Positions 22,110 through 30,885 of a DNA stretch of 64,000 nucleotides are shown one piece after another. A program made the translations under genes and the position numbers. The notes under the pieces are model-generated. The model was not told where the DNA came from. It saw only the letters and a list, made by a program, of their open reading frames with translations, and did not search any database. The stretch's first letter is position 1. Each line of letters opens with the position of its first letter. This DNA comes from Micromonospora sp. R77 (GTDB lineage Bacteria > Actinomycetota > Actinomycetes > Mycobacteriales > Micromonosporaceae): contig NZ_JALDST010000001.1 of the NCBI RefSeq assembly GCF_022747945.1, positions 1,612,001 through 1,676,000 on the forward strand, in the 5' to 3' direction.

Positions 22110-24224
22110 TCAGTTGCCGCCGCGGGGGCCGGTGACCCGGAGGGCGACGTTCTCGCCGGGCGGGACGAAGTCGAGGACCGGCTGGTCGCGGAGGGCGGCG
22201 GCGAGGATCCGGCCCACCGCGTCGATCTGCCGGGCCTGCACACCCCCGCCGACCGCGTCCCGGGGGTCGTCCGGGTTCGCCGCGATGGTGGCGACCGCGA
22301 GCTGCGGGGTGAACGCGACCACGGTCTCGGTGGCGTTCCGCTCCGAGCTGCCGGTCTTGCCCGCCAGCGGCCGGCCCAGCCGGGGCTGGAGCTCCTCGGC
22401 GGTCCCGCCGTCGCAGCGCCGGTACATCGACTGGTCGCCGACCGGGCAGCGGGACGCGTCGGCCGCCGCCCGGGCCACCTCGGTGTCGAGCACCTGCCGG
22501 CAGTCCGGCTTTCCGGCGGCCACCCGGTGGCCCGCGCTGTCGGTGATCGAGGTGACCGGCGTGGGTGCGCACCAGGTGCCCTCGGCCGCCACGGTGGCGT
22601 ACGCACCGGCCAGGTCGAGCGGGGTGGTGGCGGCGACGCCCAGGGTGAACGCCCCCCAGCCCTTCGCGCTCTCCCGGGCCAGCCGGGCGTCCTCCGGTGA
22701 GCGCAGCACGATGCCCAGCCGCTGGGCCATCTCCACCACCCGGTCGGCGCCCACCTTCTCGGTCAGCCAGGCGAAGTAGGTGTTCACCGAGCGGCCGAAG
22801 GCGCTCCACATGGTGCGGTGCCCGTTCATCCAGGACGGGTTGGCGTTGGCCGGGCACCAGTAGCCGCCGCAGCTGGCCGGTCCCCCGCCCGCCCGGTAGT
22901 CGGTGACGTACACCGACGGGGCGTCGAAGTCGGTGTCCAGCGGCAGCCCGGCCTCCAACGCGGCCAGCAGCGCGAAGAGCTTGAAGGCGGACCCCGCCTG
23001 GTAGCCGACGATCCCGCCGCCCCCGGCCACGAGCTGGTTGACGGTGTTCGGGTAGTTTCGCTGGCCGGCCGGGTTGGGGGCGACGCCGAAGTTCCGGTTC
23101 ACCGCCATGGCCAGCACCCGGCCGGTGCCGGGCTGCACCACGGCGGTCGGCGCGGCGCGCTTGTTGCCCACGTCGTAGATCTTCAGCACCTGGGTGGTGG
23201 CCTGCTGCTGCACCTGCGGGTCGAGCGAGGAGACGATGGAGAACCCGCCGCGGCGCAGCGTCTGCTGCCGCTCGTCCGGGGAGCTGCCGAACGCCGCCTG
23301 GGACCGCCACCACTGGGTGAACCAGTCGCAGAAGAAGCCCCAGTCGTTGTGCTCCTCGGGCACCGCCGCGCAGTCGTTCGGCATCGCGCTCGGCGTGAGC
23401 CGCAGCTGTTCGGCCTTGGCCCGCGCCGCGTCGGCGACCGGGACCTGCCCGGTCTCCACCATCCGGTCCAGCACGTACGCCCGGCGGCGCAGCGCCGAGT
23501 CGGCGTCGCCGTTGATCGGGTCGTCGGTGTCCGGAGCGCGGACCAGCCCGGCGAGCAGCGCCGCCTGGGCCAGCGTGAGGTCGGCCGGTCTGGTGGAGAA
23601 GTAGCGCCGGCTCGCCGCGGCGATCCCGTACGCCCCGGCGCCGAAGTAGGCGATGTTGAGGTAGCGGCTGAGGATCTGGTCCTTGTCGAGCTCGCGTTCC
23701 AGGGCGAGCGCGTAGCGCATCTCGCGGATCTTGCGACCGGCGGTGATCTCGGTGGCCCGGGCCCGCTGCTGTTCGGTCAGCCGCGGGTCACCGGCCAGCG
23801 CATTGCGGACGTACTGCATGGTCAGCGTGGAGGCGCCCTGGCGGGCCGCGCCCTCGCGCCGGTTGACGGTCAGGGCCCGGGCCACGCCGCGCAGGTCGAC
23901 CCCGTGGTGCTGATAGAACCGGACGTCCTCGGCGGCCACGATGGCCTGCCGCATCACCGGCGCCACCTCGGCCAACGGGACGTCCGTCCGGTCCTCCAGA
24001 TAGAACGAGGTGATCAGGGTGCGGCCGTCGTTGGCATAGAGGTTGGACCGCTGGGCCGGCCGGGGCGTCCGCAGCGTGTCGGGGAGCCCGGAGCCGGGCA
24101 GCAACCCCCGGACGCCGAGCCCGAGCACCAGGGCGGCCGGCAACGCGGCCACCGCGAGGCCCAGTCCGGCGAGCAGACCGGCGAGCAGGATCGTGAAGAC
24201 CTTGTGGAGATGGGCCCGGTTCAT
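22110..24224 (-). CDS. Class A penicillin-binding protein
   Basis: Bifunctional peptidoglycan glycosyltransferase/transpeptidase of 704 aa. An N-terminal membrane helix (about 10-38) is followed by the GT51 domain with EDVRFYQHHGVDLRG, QGASTLTMQYVRN and YLNIAYFGAGAYGI. The transpeptidase domain has the serine motif GSAFK, SVN and KTG (K623). Extra cysteines in the transpeptidase (CGGYWC, DCRQ, RCDGG) could form disulfides outside the cell. It lies between the phosphatase and glyA genes, where other actinobacteria have rfe; it has no close operon partner. Confidence 0.9.
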   Translation of the reverse strand: MNRAHLHKVFTILLAGLLAGLGLAVAALPAALVLGLGVRGLLPGSGLPDTLRTPRPAQRSNLYANDGRTLITSFYLEDRTDVPLAEVAPVMRQAIVAAEDVRFYQHHGVDLRGVARALTVNRREGAARQGASTLTMQYVRNALAGDPRLTEQQRARATEITAGRKIREMRYALALERELDKDQILSRYLNIAYFGAGAYGIAAASRRYFSTRPADLTLAQAALLAGLVRAPDTDDPINGDADSALRRRAYVLDRMVETGQVPVADAARAKAEQLRLTPSAMPNDCAAVPEEHNDWGFFCDWFTQWWRSQAAFGSSPDERQQTLRRGGFSIVSSLDPQVQQQATTQVLKIYDVGNKRAAPTAVVQPGTGRVLAMAVNRNFGVAPNPAGQRNYPNTVNQLVAGGGGIVGYQAGSAFKLFALLAALEAGLPLDTDFDAPSVYVTDYRAGGGPASCGGYWCPANANPSWMNGHRTMWSAFGRSVNTYFAWLTEKVGADRVVEMAQRLGIVLRSPEDARLARESAKGWGAFTLGVAATTPLDLAGAYATVAAEGTWCAPTPVTSITDSAGHRVAAGKPDCRQVLDTEVARAAADASRCPVGDQSMYRRCDGGTAEELQPRLGRPLAGKTGSSERNATETVVAFTPQLAVATIAANPDDPRDAVGGGVQARQIDAVGRILAAALRDQPVLDFVPPGENVALRVTGPRGGN

Positions 24225-24358
24225 CAGCTCTCCCCGCAGGAGCCGGCCACGTTCGGACCCGTTCAGAATGACCGGAAAGGCCTACTGAACCGCCGTCTTC
24301 GCCCGAACCAGCAGGAATTTCACGGAGAAGGGTTAAACCGGGCGAAACCGGCCTCCGC

Positions 24359-24970
24359 TCAGGGCAGCAGCGCGGTGGCGAGCGGGTGCACCGTCTCCTC
24401 GATCTCGTCGGCGACCCGGCTGAAGCACTGGTCACCCCGACCCCAGGGGTCGTCCAGGTCGTCCGTGGGCAGGGGCGACGCGCCCTGCCGGGCCGCGTCC
24501 GCGGCGGCCACCAGGGCCACCCCGCGGGCGTACACCGCGTCCGGGTCGGCCGCCACCGGCGGCAGCGCGGCCGCGTCGACCAGACCGAGCAACCGGCCGA
24601 ACTCCCCCAGGACGAAGGTGCGGGACGCCGCGTCCGGCCGCAGCGCCACCACGTACTCCTGCTGGTCGGCGGTGGCGGTGAGGACCAGGTCGGCGGCGTC
24701 GATGAGATCCGACCGCAGCTTGCGGGCGGCGAACCCGGTCACGTCCCCGCCGCGCGAGATCACCTGCCGGGCGGCCGGGGGATTCATCTCCTCACCGGCG
24801 TGCCAGCCGCCGGTGCCCGCGCTGTGGCTGTGCACCAGCTCGTCCGAGCGGTCCGGGTCGGCGCCCTGCCGACCCAGCCGCTCCCGCACCGCGAGCAGCA
24901 GCAGGCGCTCGGCCATCGGTGACCGGCAGATGTTGCCCATGCACACGTGCAGCACGGTGAACGGCGGCAC
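24359..24970 (-). CDS. Low-molecular-weight protein tyrosine phosphatase
   Basis: Protein of 203 aa opening with VLHVCMGNICRSPMAE, the CX5R phosphate loop near the N-terminus, and ending with a DDLDDPWG region that supplies the general-acid aspartate. The GTG start at 24970 is one base after the sua5 stop, so the genes are coupled. Actinobacterial members act on tyrosine-phosphorylated proteins or exopolysaccharide kinases. It is somewhat longer than the usual 150-180 aa because of an insert between about residues 130 and 175. Confidence 0.87.
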   Translation of the reverse strand: MPPFTVLHVCMGNICRSPMAERLLLLAVRERLGRQGADPDRSDELVHSHSAGTGGWHAGEEMNPPAARQVISRGGDVTGFAARKLRSDLIDAADLVLTATADQQEYVVALRPDAASRTFVLGEFGRLLGLVDAAALPPVAADPDAVYARGVALVAAADAARQGASPLPTDDLDDPWGRGDQCFSRVADEIEETVHPLATALLP

Positions 24971-24971
24971 C

Positions 24972-25616
24972 TCAGGCCCCCCGGGAGTCGAGCAGGTCCG
25001 GCACCACGTCGCGCAGCTTCGGCAGCGGGATCGCCCCCGCCCGCAGCAGCCGGGGCACCTCACCGGTCAGGTCGACGATCGTGCTCGGCACCGGATCGAC
25101 GGCCGGCCCGGCCTCCAGATAGGCGCGGACGGCGTAACCCAGCTGCTCCCGGGCCTCGTCGGCGGTGACCGCCGCCGGCTGGCCGACCTTGTTGGCCGAC
25201 GCCACCGCCATCGGGCCGGTCTCCCGCAGCACCTCCAGCGCCACCGGGTGCAGCGGCATCCGCACCGCCACCGTCCCGGACGAGTCGCCCAGGTCCCAGG
25301 AGAGGGTCGGCGAGTGCTCCACCACGATCGTCAACGCGCCCGGCCAGAACGCCTCGACCAGGTCCCGGGCCGCGCGGGGCAGCGAGAAGACCAGCCCGTC
25401 GAGGGTGTGTCGGGAGCCGATCAGCACCGGCGGCGCCGCCCGCGAGCCGCCCTTGGCGTCCGCGAGGGCCTTCACCGCGTACGGCGTGAACGCGTCCGCG
25501 CCGATGCCGTAGACGGTGTCGGTCGGCAGCACGACGAGTTCACCGTTCTTGACCGCCTCGATGGCAGCGGCGATGCCGCGGTCCCGGTCGGCGAGCGCCC
25601 GACAGTCGTAGAGCAT
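24972..25616 (-). CDS. Threonylcarbamoyl-AMP synthase (Sua5/YwlC/YrdC)
   Basis: Makes threonylcarbamoyl-AMP for the t6A37 modification of ANN-decoding tRNAs, 214 aa. The core ELVVLPTDTVYGIGADAF, KGGSR and GTVAVRMPLHPVAL with ANKVGQPAAVT are complete; the C-terminal Sua5 extension is absent, so it is a YrdC/YwlC-length protein. It overlaps the prmC stop by one base (TGATG) and is followed at once by the phosphatase gene. Confidence 0.92.
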   Translation of the reverse strand: MLYDCRALADRDRGIAAAIEAVKNGELVVLPTDTVYGIGADAFTPYAVKALADAKGGSRAAPPVLIGSRHTLDGLVFSLPRAARDLVEAFWPGALTIVVEHSPTLSWDLGDSSGTVAVRMPLHPVALEVLRETGPMAVASANKVGQPAAVTADEAREQLGYAVRAYLEAGPAVDPVPSTIVDLTGEVPRLLRAGAIPLPKLRDVVPDLLDSRGA

Positions 25617-26563
25617 CACGAGGAGCCAGTCTGCCACGCCGGGCCCGATTCGGAGCGGTGGCCGTCCGCCCGCCGGGACGCGGTCGCGAAGCGGGGCCGT
25701 CCCACCAGGTCGCGGTGCTCCCGGACCGCCGCGTACCGGCCGTCGGCACGGAGCAGTGCCGGCACCGCCGAACCGTGCGTGTCGTCGTGCTCGATGCCGA
25801 GCACGCCGCCGGGGCGCAGCAGCTGCGCCGCGCGGGCCACCACCGGCCGGATCACCGCCAGCCCGTCCGCCCCGCCGAAGACCGCCTCGTCCGGGTCGTG
25901 CGCGGCCACCTCCGGGGGTACGACCACCGACCGGGGCACGTACGGCGGGTTGCACAGCAGCACGTCCACCCGGCCGACCAGGTCGGGCAGCAGCTGCGGG
26001 TCGGTGACGTCGGCGGCCACCACCTCGACCGGGGTGTCCCCGGCGGCGGCCCGGTCGGCGGCGTTGCGGCGCAGCCAGTCCAGCGCGGCCGGGGACCGCT
26101 CCACTGCCACCACCCGCGCCCCCGGCAGCTCCTGGGCCACCGCGAGGGCGATCGCGCCGGAGCCGCTGCACAGGTCCACCACCAGCGGCGCAGCGCGCCG
26201 GCGCCCCTCGTCGACGCCCCAGCCGGCCAGCAGTTCGGTCTCCGGTCGGGGCACGAAGACCCCGGGACCGACCGCCACGGTCAGGTGCCGGAAACCGGCG
26301 GAACCGGTCAGGTGCTGCACCGGCTCGCGGGCCGTGCGCCGCTGCACCAGGGCGTCGAAGCGGGCCCGCTGGGCGGCGGTGAAGCCGTCGGCCAGGGCCA
26401 GCCGGCCGCGCGGCACGTCCAGCACGTACGCGGCCAGCAGCTCCGCCTCGACCCGGGGCGCCTCGATCCCGGCCCCGGCCAGGACCCGGGCCGCCCCGGC
26501 GATCACCGGCGAGGCACGCTCGCGTTCTGTCCCTTCGGACGGGTGTTGCGGGAGGGAGGTCAC
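25616..26563 (-). CDS. prmC: Peptide chain release factor N5-glutamine methyltransferase
   Basis: Methylates the glutamine of the GGQ motif in release factors using SAM; 315 aa. The SAM-binding region VVDLCSGSGAIALA, the catalytic LLCNPPYVPRS and the N-terminal helical domain with PVQHLTG are all present. In most bacteria it follows prfA directly; here a GGDEF gene on the other strand separates the two by 1.6 kb. It forms one unit with sua5 and the phosphatase. Confidence 0.93.
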   Translation of the reverse strand: MTSLPQHPSEGTERERASPVIAGAARVLAGAGIEAPRVEAELLAAYVLDVPRGRLALADGFTAAQRARFDALVQRRTAREPVQHLTGSAGFRHLTVAVGPGVFVPRPETELLAGWGVDEGRRRAAPLVVDLCSGSGAIALAVAQELPGARVVAVERSPAALDWLRRNAADRAAAGDTPVEVVAADVTDPQLLPDLVGRVDVLLCNPPYVPRSVVVPPEVAAHDPDEAVFGGADGLAVIRPVVARAAQLLRPGGVLGIEHDDTHGSAVPALLRADGRYAAVREHRDLVGRPRFATASRRADGHRSESGPAWQTGSS

Positions 26564-26637
26564 GCCATAATCATGAAGCGTCGCGGGTCACGGCACGAGC
26601 GGGTGCGTCCCGACGCACACCGACAGGGAGGTCGCGA

Positions 26638-28173
26638 GTGGGCTGGCTCGACCGGGTCGACGACCAGGTTGACGCCCTCCGGCACGCCCGCGCCCTGCAG
26701 GAGGCGAGCCGATCGGCGGAGGCCTGCGTCGTGCTCGACCGGGTGCTGCGCGGCACCGTCGACCCGTACACCCGGGCGGACGCGCTGGTCCAACGCCTCT
26801 CCGCGCTGATCAATCTCGGCCGCACGGCGGAGTTCACCCGGGCCATCGAGGAGGCCAACGCCGCCGTCCGCGACCTCGCCGAGCCGTACCTGCACGGTCA
26901 CCTCAACGCGCTCGCCGCGCTCGCCGCCCACCACCAGGGGGCGCTGGACCGCTGCGTCACCCACCTGGTGAAGGCGGCCCGCGCGCTGGGCGCGGTCGAC
27001 GACCCGGACGAGCACACCGCCTGGGGCTGGCACGACCTGGCGATGGCGTACTCCTATCTCAGCTTCCACGGCCACGCGCTCGGCGCCATCGAACGGGCCC
27101 GGCAGTTGGGACTCGCCGCCGGCATCCCCGAGGAGACCTTCGCCGCCCCCGGCATCCGGCTGCGCAACGCGGTGGCGCTGGACCACAACGGGGACAGCGA
27201 CGGCTGCCTGCGGGTGCTCCGGGACGTCGCCGGGGACCTCAACCGGTTCCTGCGCGCGGGTCGGGGCGGCAGCATCCGCCCCAGCAGCCTCGCCGCGTAC
27301 GGCTATTCGGCCGCCCGGCGGGCCGCGCTCGGCGACCGGGTGGACGCCGGCACGGACGCCGACCCGAGCCGGCTGCTCGCCCACGGCGGGGACAGCGCCC
27401 GGGCCCACGACATGCGGAAACTCGGCCAGATCTGCCTGGCCGTCGCCGAGGGCCGCCCGATCGAGGCGGTGACCCGGCTGGACAGCGTCCGGGTCTCCAC
27501 CGAGACGCTCGGCGCGGCCGAACCGGCCCGGCTGCGCAGCATCGCGCTGGCCCGGGCCGGCGACCACGCCGGGGCGCACCGCGCCGACCGGCACGCGTTC
27601 CGGCTCGCGGCACAGCGCAGCGACCGGCTGCGGGACGTCTACATCGACGGCATCGCCGCCCGCATCGGTCACGAGGAGATGCGCCGCGAGGCGGCCCGGT
27701 ACGAGGGCGAGGCGCTGACCGACCCGCTGACCGGCCTGCCCAACCGGCGGCGGCTGGAGCGCTACATCGCGGCGGTGGTGGCGGCCGGCGAGCGGGTGGT
27801 GATCGGCGTCTGCGACCTGGACGGCTTCAAGGCGGTCAACACCCGGCACGGGCACCACTCCGGCGACCTGGTGCTCCAGCGGATCGCCGGGGTGATCAAC
27901 CGGGTGATGCGACGCGGCGACTTCGTGGCCCGCTACGGCGGGGACGAGTTCGTGGTGGTGCTGCCCGGGGCCGGGATGGCCGAGGCGGCCGAGGTGGCCC
28001 GCCGGATCGAGGCGGCCGTGGCCACCGAGGACTGGGAGTCCCTGGTGCCCGGCACCCCGGTCGGGGTGAGCATCGGCTTCGCCCAGGTCGGCACCGGTGA
28101 CAGCCTGGTCAGCGCGTTCGAGACCGCCGACCGGGAGATGCTGCTCGCCAAGACCCGGCTGCGCGCCTCCTGA
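26638..28173 (+). CDS. Diguanylate cyclase (GGDEF) with helical-repeat N-terminus
   Basis: Predicted cytoplasmic c-di-GMP synthase of 511 aa. Residues about 15-340 are helical, TPR-like and membrane-free, probably a sensor or protein-binding scaffold. The GGDEF domain begins near 350 (DPLTGLPNRR) and has an intact GGDEF at 434-438 and an RxxD inhibitory site (RRGD, 425-428), so it should be active and feedback-controlled. The GTG at 26638 is preceded by AGGGAGG. It is inserted on the opposite strand between prfA and prmC. In actinomycetes c-di-GMP controls development through BldD, a possible output. Confidence 0.87.
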   Translation: MGWLDRVDDQVDALRHARALQEASRSAEACVVLDRVLRGTVDPYTRADALVQRLSALINLGRTAEFTRAIEEANAAVRDLAEPYLHGHLNALAALAAHHQGALDRCVTHLVKAARALGAVDDPDEHTAWGWHDLAMAYSYLSFHGHALGAIERARQLGLAAGIPEETFAAPGIRLRNAVALDHNGDSDGCLRVLRDVAGDLNRFLRAGRGGSIRPSSLAAYGYSAARRAALGDRVDAGTDADPSRLLAHGGDSARAHDMRKLGQICLAVAEGRPIEAVTRLDSVRVSTETLGAAEPARLRSIALARAGDHAGAHRADRHAFRLAAQRSDRLRDVYIDGIAARIGHEEMRREAARYEGEALTDPLTGLPNRRRLERYIAAVVAAGERVVIGVCDLDGFKAVNTRHGHHSGDLVLQRIAGVINRVMRRGDFVARYGGDEFVVVLPGAGMAEAAEVARRIEAAVATEDWESLVPGTPVGVSIGFAQVGTGDSLVSAFETADREMLLAKTRLRAS

Positions 28174-28182
28174 GCCGACCCG

Positions 28183-29271
28183 TCAGCGCCGGGTGAGTTC
28201 GGTCTCCCCGGCGAGGCGGGCCGCCCGGTCGGCCTCGGCCAGGGCGTCCAGCACCCCGTCCAGCTCACCGGCCAGCGCCAGGTCGAGGTTGTACGCCGTA
28301 TAGCCGATCCGGTGGTCGGTGATCCGGTTCTGCGGGAAGTTGTAGGTGCGGATCCGCTCCGAGCGGTCCACCGTCCGGACCTGCGCCTTGCGGGCGTCGG
28401 ACGCCGCCGCGTCGGCCTGCTCCTGGGCGGCGGCGAGCAGCCGCGCCCGCAGGATCCGCATCGCCTGCTCCCGGTTCTGCAGCTGCGACTTCTCGTTCTG
28501 GCAGGAGACCACGATCCCGGTCGGCACGTGGGTGATCCGGACCGCCGAGTCGGTGGTGTTGACCGACTGCCCACCGGGCCCGGACGAGCGGAACACGTCG
28601 ATCCGCAGGTCGTTCGGGTCGATGGTGAGGTCCACCTCCTCCGCCTCGGGCAGCACCAGCACCCCCGCCGCGCTGGTGTGGATCCGGCCCTGCGACTCGG
28701 TGACCGGTACGCGCTGCACCCGGTGCACCCCGCCCTCCCACTTCAGCCGGGACCAGACGCCGTTGCCGCCCTCCGGGACGCCCTTGGTCTTGATCGCCAG
28801 CGACACGTCCTTGATCCCGCCGAGGTCGGAGTCCTGCGCGTCGATCACCTCGGTGACCCAGCCGTGCCGCTCGGCGTAGCGGGTGTACATCCGCAGCAGG
28901 TCGCCGGCGAAGAGCGCCGACTCCTCGCCGCCCTCACCCGCCTTGATCTCGACGATGACGTCCTTGGCGTCGTGCGGGTCGCGGGGGATCAGCAGCTCCG
29001 CCAGCTTCTCCTCCAGCGCCGGCAGGGCGTCCGCGATCGTGTCCGCCTCGGCGGCGAACGTCGGATCCTCGGCGGCCAACTCCCGGGCGGCGGCCAGGTC
29101 GGCGCGGGCCTGCTCCAGCTCACCGGCGGCCTTGTGCAGCGGCACCAGTTCCGCGTACCGGCGGCCGACCCGGCGGGCGGTGCCCTGGTCGGCGTGGATG
29201 GCCGGGTCGGCGAGGCGCTTCTCCAGCTCGGCGTACTCGTCGAGGAGGGCGGCCAGGCGCTCACTGCTCAT
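28183..29271 (-). CDS. prfA: Peptide chain release factor 1
   Basis: Recognises UAA and UAG stop codons; 362 aa. The GGQ loop is [20 protein letters not shown], the N-terminal domain has the acidic helical hairpin, and the C-terminus [17 protein letters not shown] is typical of RF1. It ends 9 bp from the convergent GGDEF gene without a hairpin between them. It follows rpmE, the conserved order. Confidence 0.95.
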   Translation of the reverse strand: MSSERLAALLDEYAELEKRLADPAIHADQGTARRVGRRYAELVPLHKAAGELEQARADLAAARELAAEDPTFAAEADTIADALPALEEKLAELLIPRDPHDAKDVIVEIKAGEGGEESALFAGDLLRMYTRYAERHGWVTEVIDAQDSDLGGIKDVSLAIKTKGVPEGGNGVWSRLKWEGGVHRVQRVPVTESQGRIHTSAAGVLVLPEAEEVDLTIDPNDLRIDVFRSSGPGGQSVNTTDSAVRITHVPTGIVVSCQNEKSQLQNREQAMRILRARLLAAAQEQADAAASDARKAQVRTVDRSERIRTYNFPQNRITDHRIGYTAYNLDLALAGELDGVLDALAEADRAARLAGETELTRR

Positions 29272-29331
29272 GCTGCGGGTGCTCCTTCGACGGCGGTGAC
29301 CAGGAGAGGGGAACGAGGCGGAAACGGACGA

Positions 29332-29366
29332 ACGCCCGCGCCCGGCACGGAGCCGGACACGGGCGT
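29332..29366 (-). terminator. Hairpin after rpmE
   Basis: ACGCCCG pairs with CGGGCGT and an inner CCGGC with GCCGG, 12 bp beyond the rpmE stop. It could make prfA partly independent of rpmE. Confidence 0.5.
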
Positions 29367-29377
29367 CGTCGGTGAAG

Positions 29378-29602
29378 CTACTTGGCCTTCTTCGCCTGAA
29401 CCTTGGCGTACTTCTGCTGGAACTTGGCGACCCGGCCGGCGGTGTCGAGGACGCGCTGCTTGCCGGTGTAGAACGGGTGGCAGGCGCTGCAGGTCTCGAC
29501 GTGGATCGAGCCGCCCTTGGCGGTGCTGCGGGTGGAGAAGGTGTTACCGCAGGAGCAGGAGACCTCGGTGGTCGTGTACTCCGGGTGGATGTTGGGCTTC
29601 AT
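29378..29602 (-). CDS. rpmE: 50S ribosomal protein L31, zinc-binding type
   Basis: Ribosomal protein bL31 of 74 aa. Cysteines 16, 18, 38 and 41 (CSC and CSAC) form the zinc ribbon of the C+ type, the form used when zinc is sufficient. [18 protein letters not shown] is the canonical start and the tail is lysine-rich. The ATG at 29602 follows AAAGGACCGAGGCGAC. It lies between rho and prfA as in other actinobacteria, although two foreign genes now separate it from rho. Confidence 0.96.
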   Translation of the reverse strand: MKPNIHPEYTTTEVSCSCGNTFSTRSTAKGGSIHVETCSACHPFYTGKQRVLDTAGRVAKFQQKYAKVQAKKAK

Positions 29603-29874
29603 GTCGCCTCGGTCCTTTCGTCGGTGGTCGCCGGGTCGCCAGCGTGGGTCCGTCGCGCCGTGCGCGACGGGCTTGGCGTGAACCGGAACCGGTGGCCGAT
29701 TGACCAGTGTGCCATGGGCTCGCACCGACCCGACAAGCGGGCCGCACACCAGGTCCGGCAGGCGTAACGCCGCCTCCGGCGTACGCATTCCCGCCCGGTC
29801 CACGGGCATTCCGCACGCCGTACGGTGGGAGCCGGCGCGGACGCCGAACCGGACGGAACGGGGGTGGGGGGGGC

Positions 29875-30771
29875 ATGTTCCGCCTGATCGCGACCCGGGG
29901 GCTGCCGGCCTCCGGCAAGACCACCTTCGCCCGGCGGCTGCAACCCGGCGTGGTCCGGGTCAACCGGGACGACCTGCGCCGGATGCTGCACGGCGAGCGG
30001 CTCTTCACCCAGTGGGCCGAGGGGCAGGTCACCCGGGTCCAGCGGGCCCAGGTGGAGGCGCTGCTGGCGGCCCGGGTGAGCGTCTGCGTCGACGACACCA
30101 ACCTGCGCTCCCGGGTCCTGCGGGACTGGGCGGAGCTGGCGGAGCGGTTCGGGGCCGCCTTCGAGGTGCACGACTTCACCGACGTACCGCTTTCCGAGTG
30201 CCTGCGGCGCGACGCCGCGCGGCCGGTCGACGAGCAGGTCGGCGGGGCGGCCATCCGCCGGCTGCACGAGCGCTACCTGGCCCACCGCCCGCTGCCGCTG
30301 CCGGTGCCCACGGCCCGCACCGGCGGGCCGGCCCGGGTCGAGCGCACCGGGACCGGGCGCCCCGACGTCGTCCTGGTCGACATCGACGGCACCGTCGCGC
30401 TGACCGTCTCGCGCAGCCCGTACGACATGACCCGGGTCGGTGAGGACGCGCCCAACGAGGCGGTGATCGCCGCGGTCCGGGCGATGCACGCGGCCGGTTA
30501 CGGGGTGGTCTTCTGCTCCGGCCGGGACGCCTCCGCGCGGGCCGCCACCGAGGCGTGGCTGGCCCGCCACGTCCACGTGCCCTACCTGGCGCTGCACCTG
30601 CGGGCGATCGGCGACCAGCGCCGGGACGCCGTGGTCAAGCAGGAGATCTACGAACGGGAGATCCGGGACCGCTACCGGGTGGTGGGGGTCTTCGACGACC
30701 GGATGCAGGTGGTCCGGATGTGGCGTTCCCTCGGGCTGACAGTCTTCCAGGTCGCCGAGGGCGACTTCTGA
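29875..30771 (+). CDS. T4-Pnkp-like polynucleotide kinase/3'-phosphatase
   Basis: Two-domain protein of 298 aa laid out like phage T4 polynucleotide kinase-phosphatase. The N-terminal kinase has the P-loop GLPASGKTT (9-17), [10 protein letters not shown] and VCVDDTNL. The C-terminal half is a HAD phosphatase with DIDGT (D169, D171), the SPYDM element that in T4 is GPYDL, CSGRDA and [16 protein letters not shown], ending in VAEGDF (VASGDF in T4). It would convert 3'-phosphate/5'-hydroxyl ends to ligatable ends. No RNA ligase is adjacent. The start follows a G-rich tract rather than a clear ribosome site. Confidence 0.82.
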   Translation: MFRLIATRGLPASGKTTFARRLQPGVVRVNRDDLRRMLHGERLFTQWAEGQVTRVQRAQVEALLAARVSVCVDDTNLRSRVLRDWAELAERFGAAFEVHDFTDVPLSECLRRDAARPVDEQVGGAAIRRLHERYLAHRPLPLPVPTARTGGPARVERTGTGRPDVVLVDIDGTVALTVSRSPYDMTRVGEDAPNEAVIAAVRAMHAAGYGVVFCSGRDASARAATEAWLARHVHVPYLALHLRAIGDQRRDAVVKQEIYEREIRDRYRVVGVFDDRMQVVRMWRSLGLTVFQVAEGDF

Positions 30772-30840
30772 CCTCCCCCGTGGTGGCCCGCCGGCTGCCC
30801 GGTCGCCGAGGGCGACTGCGCCGGGGGCGGACGGCGGAAC

Positions 30841-30881
30841 CGGCCCCGGGAGTCGCGACGCACCCGCGCCTCCCGGGGCCG
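30841..30881. terminator. Convergent hairpin terminator
   Basis: A perfect 12-bp stem CGGCCCCGGGAG/CTCCCGGGGCCG with a 17-nt loop lies between the kinase-phosphatase stop and the glycosidase stop and can serve both. Confidence 0.65.
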
Positions 30882-30885
30882 ACCG

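Noticed and set aside
22818..26570. A very long open frame (about 1250 codons) antisense to the PBP, phosphatase, sua5 and prmC genes
   Set aside because: It is low-complexity, Arg/Gly/His-rich shadow sequence from high GC, without conserved domains; the opposite strand holds well-known genes.
30746..30830. Direct repeat GGTCGCCGAGGGCGACT at the end of the kinase-phosphatase gene and again just after it
   Set aside because: A 17-bp match in very GC-rich DNA near a hairpin; may be a minor duplication, too little to build on.
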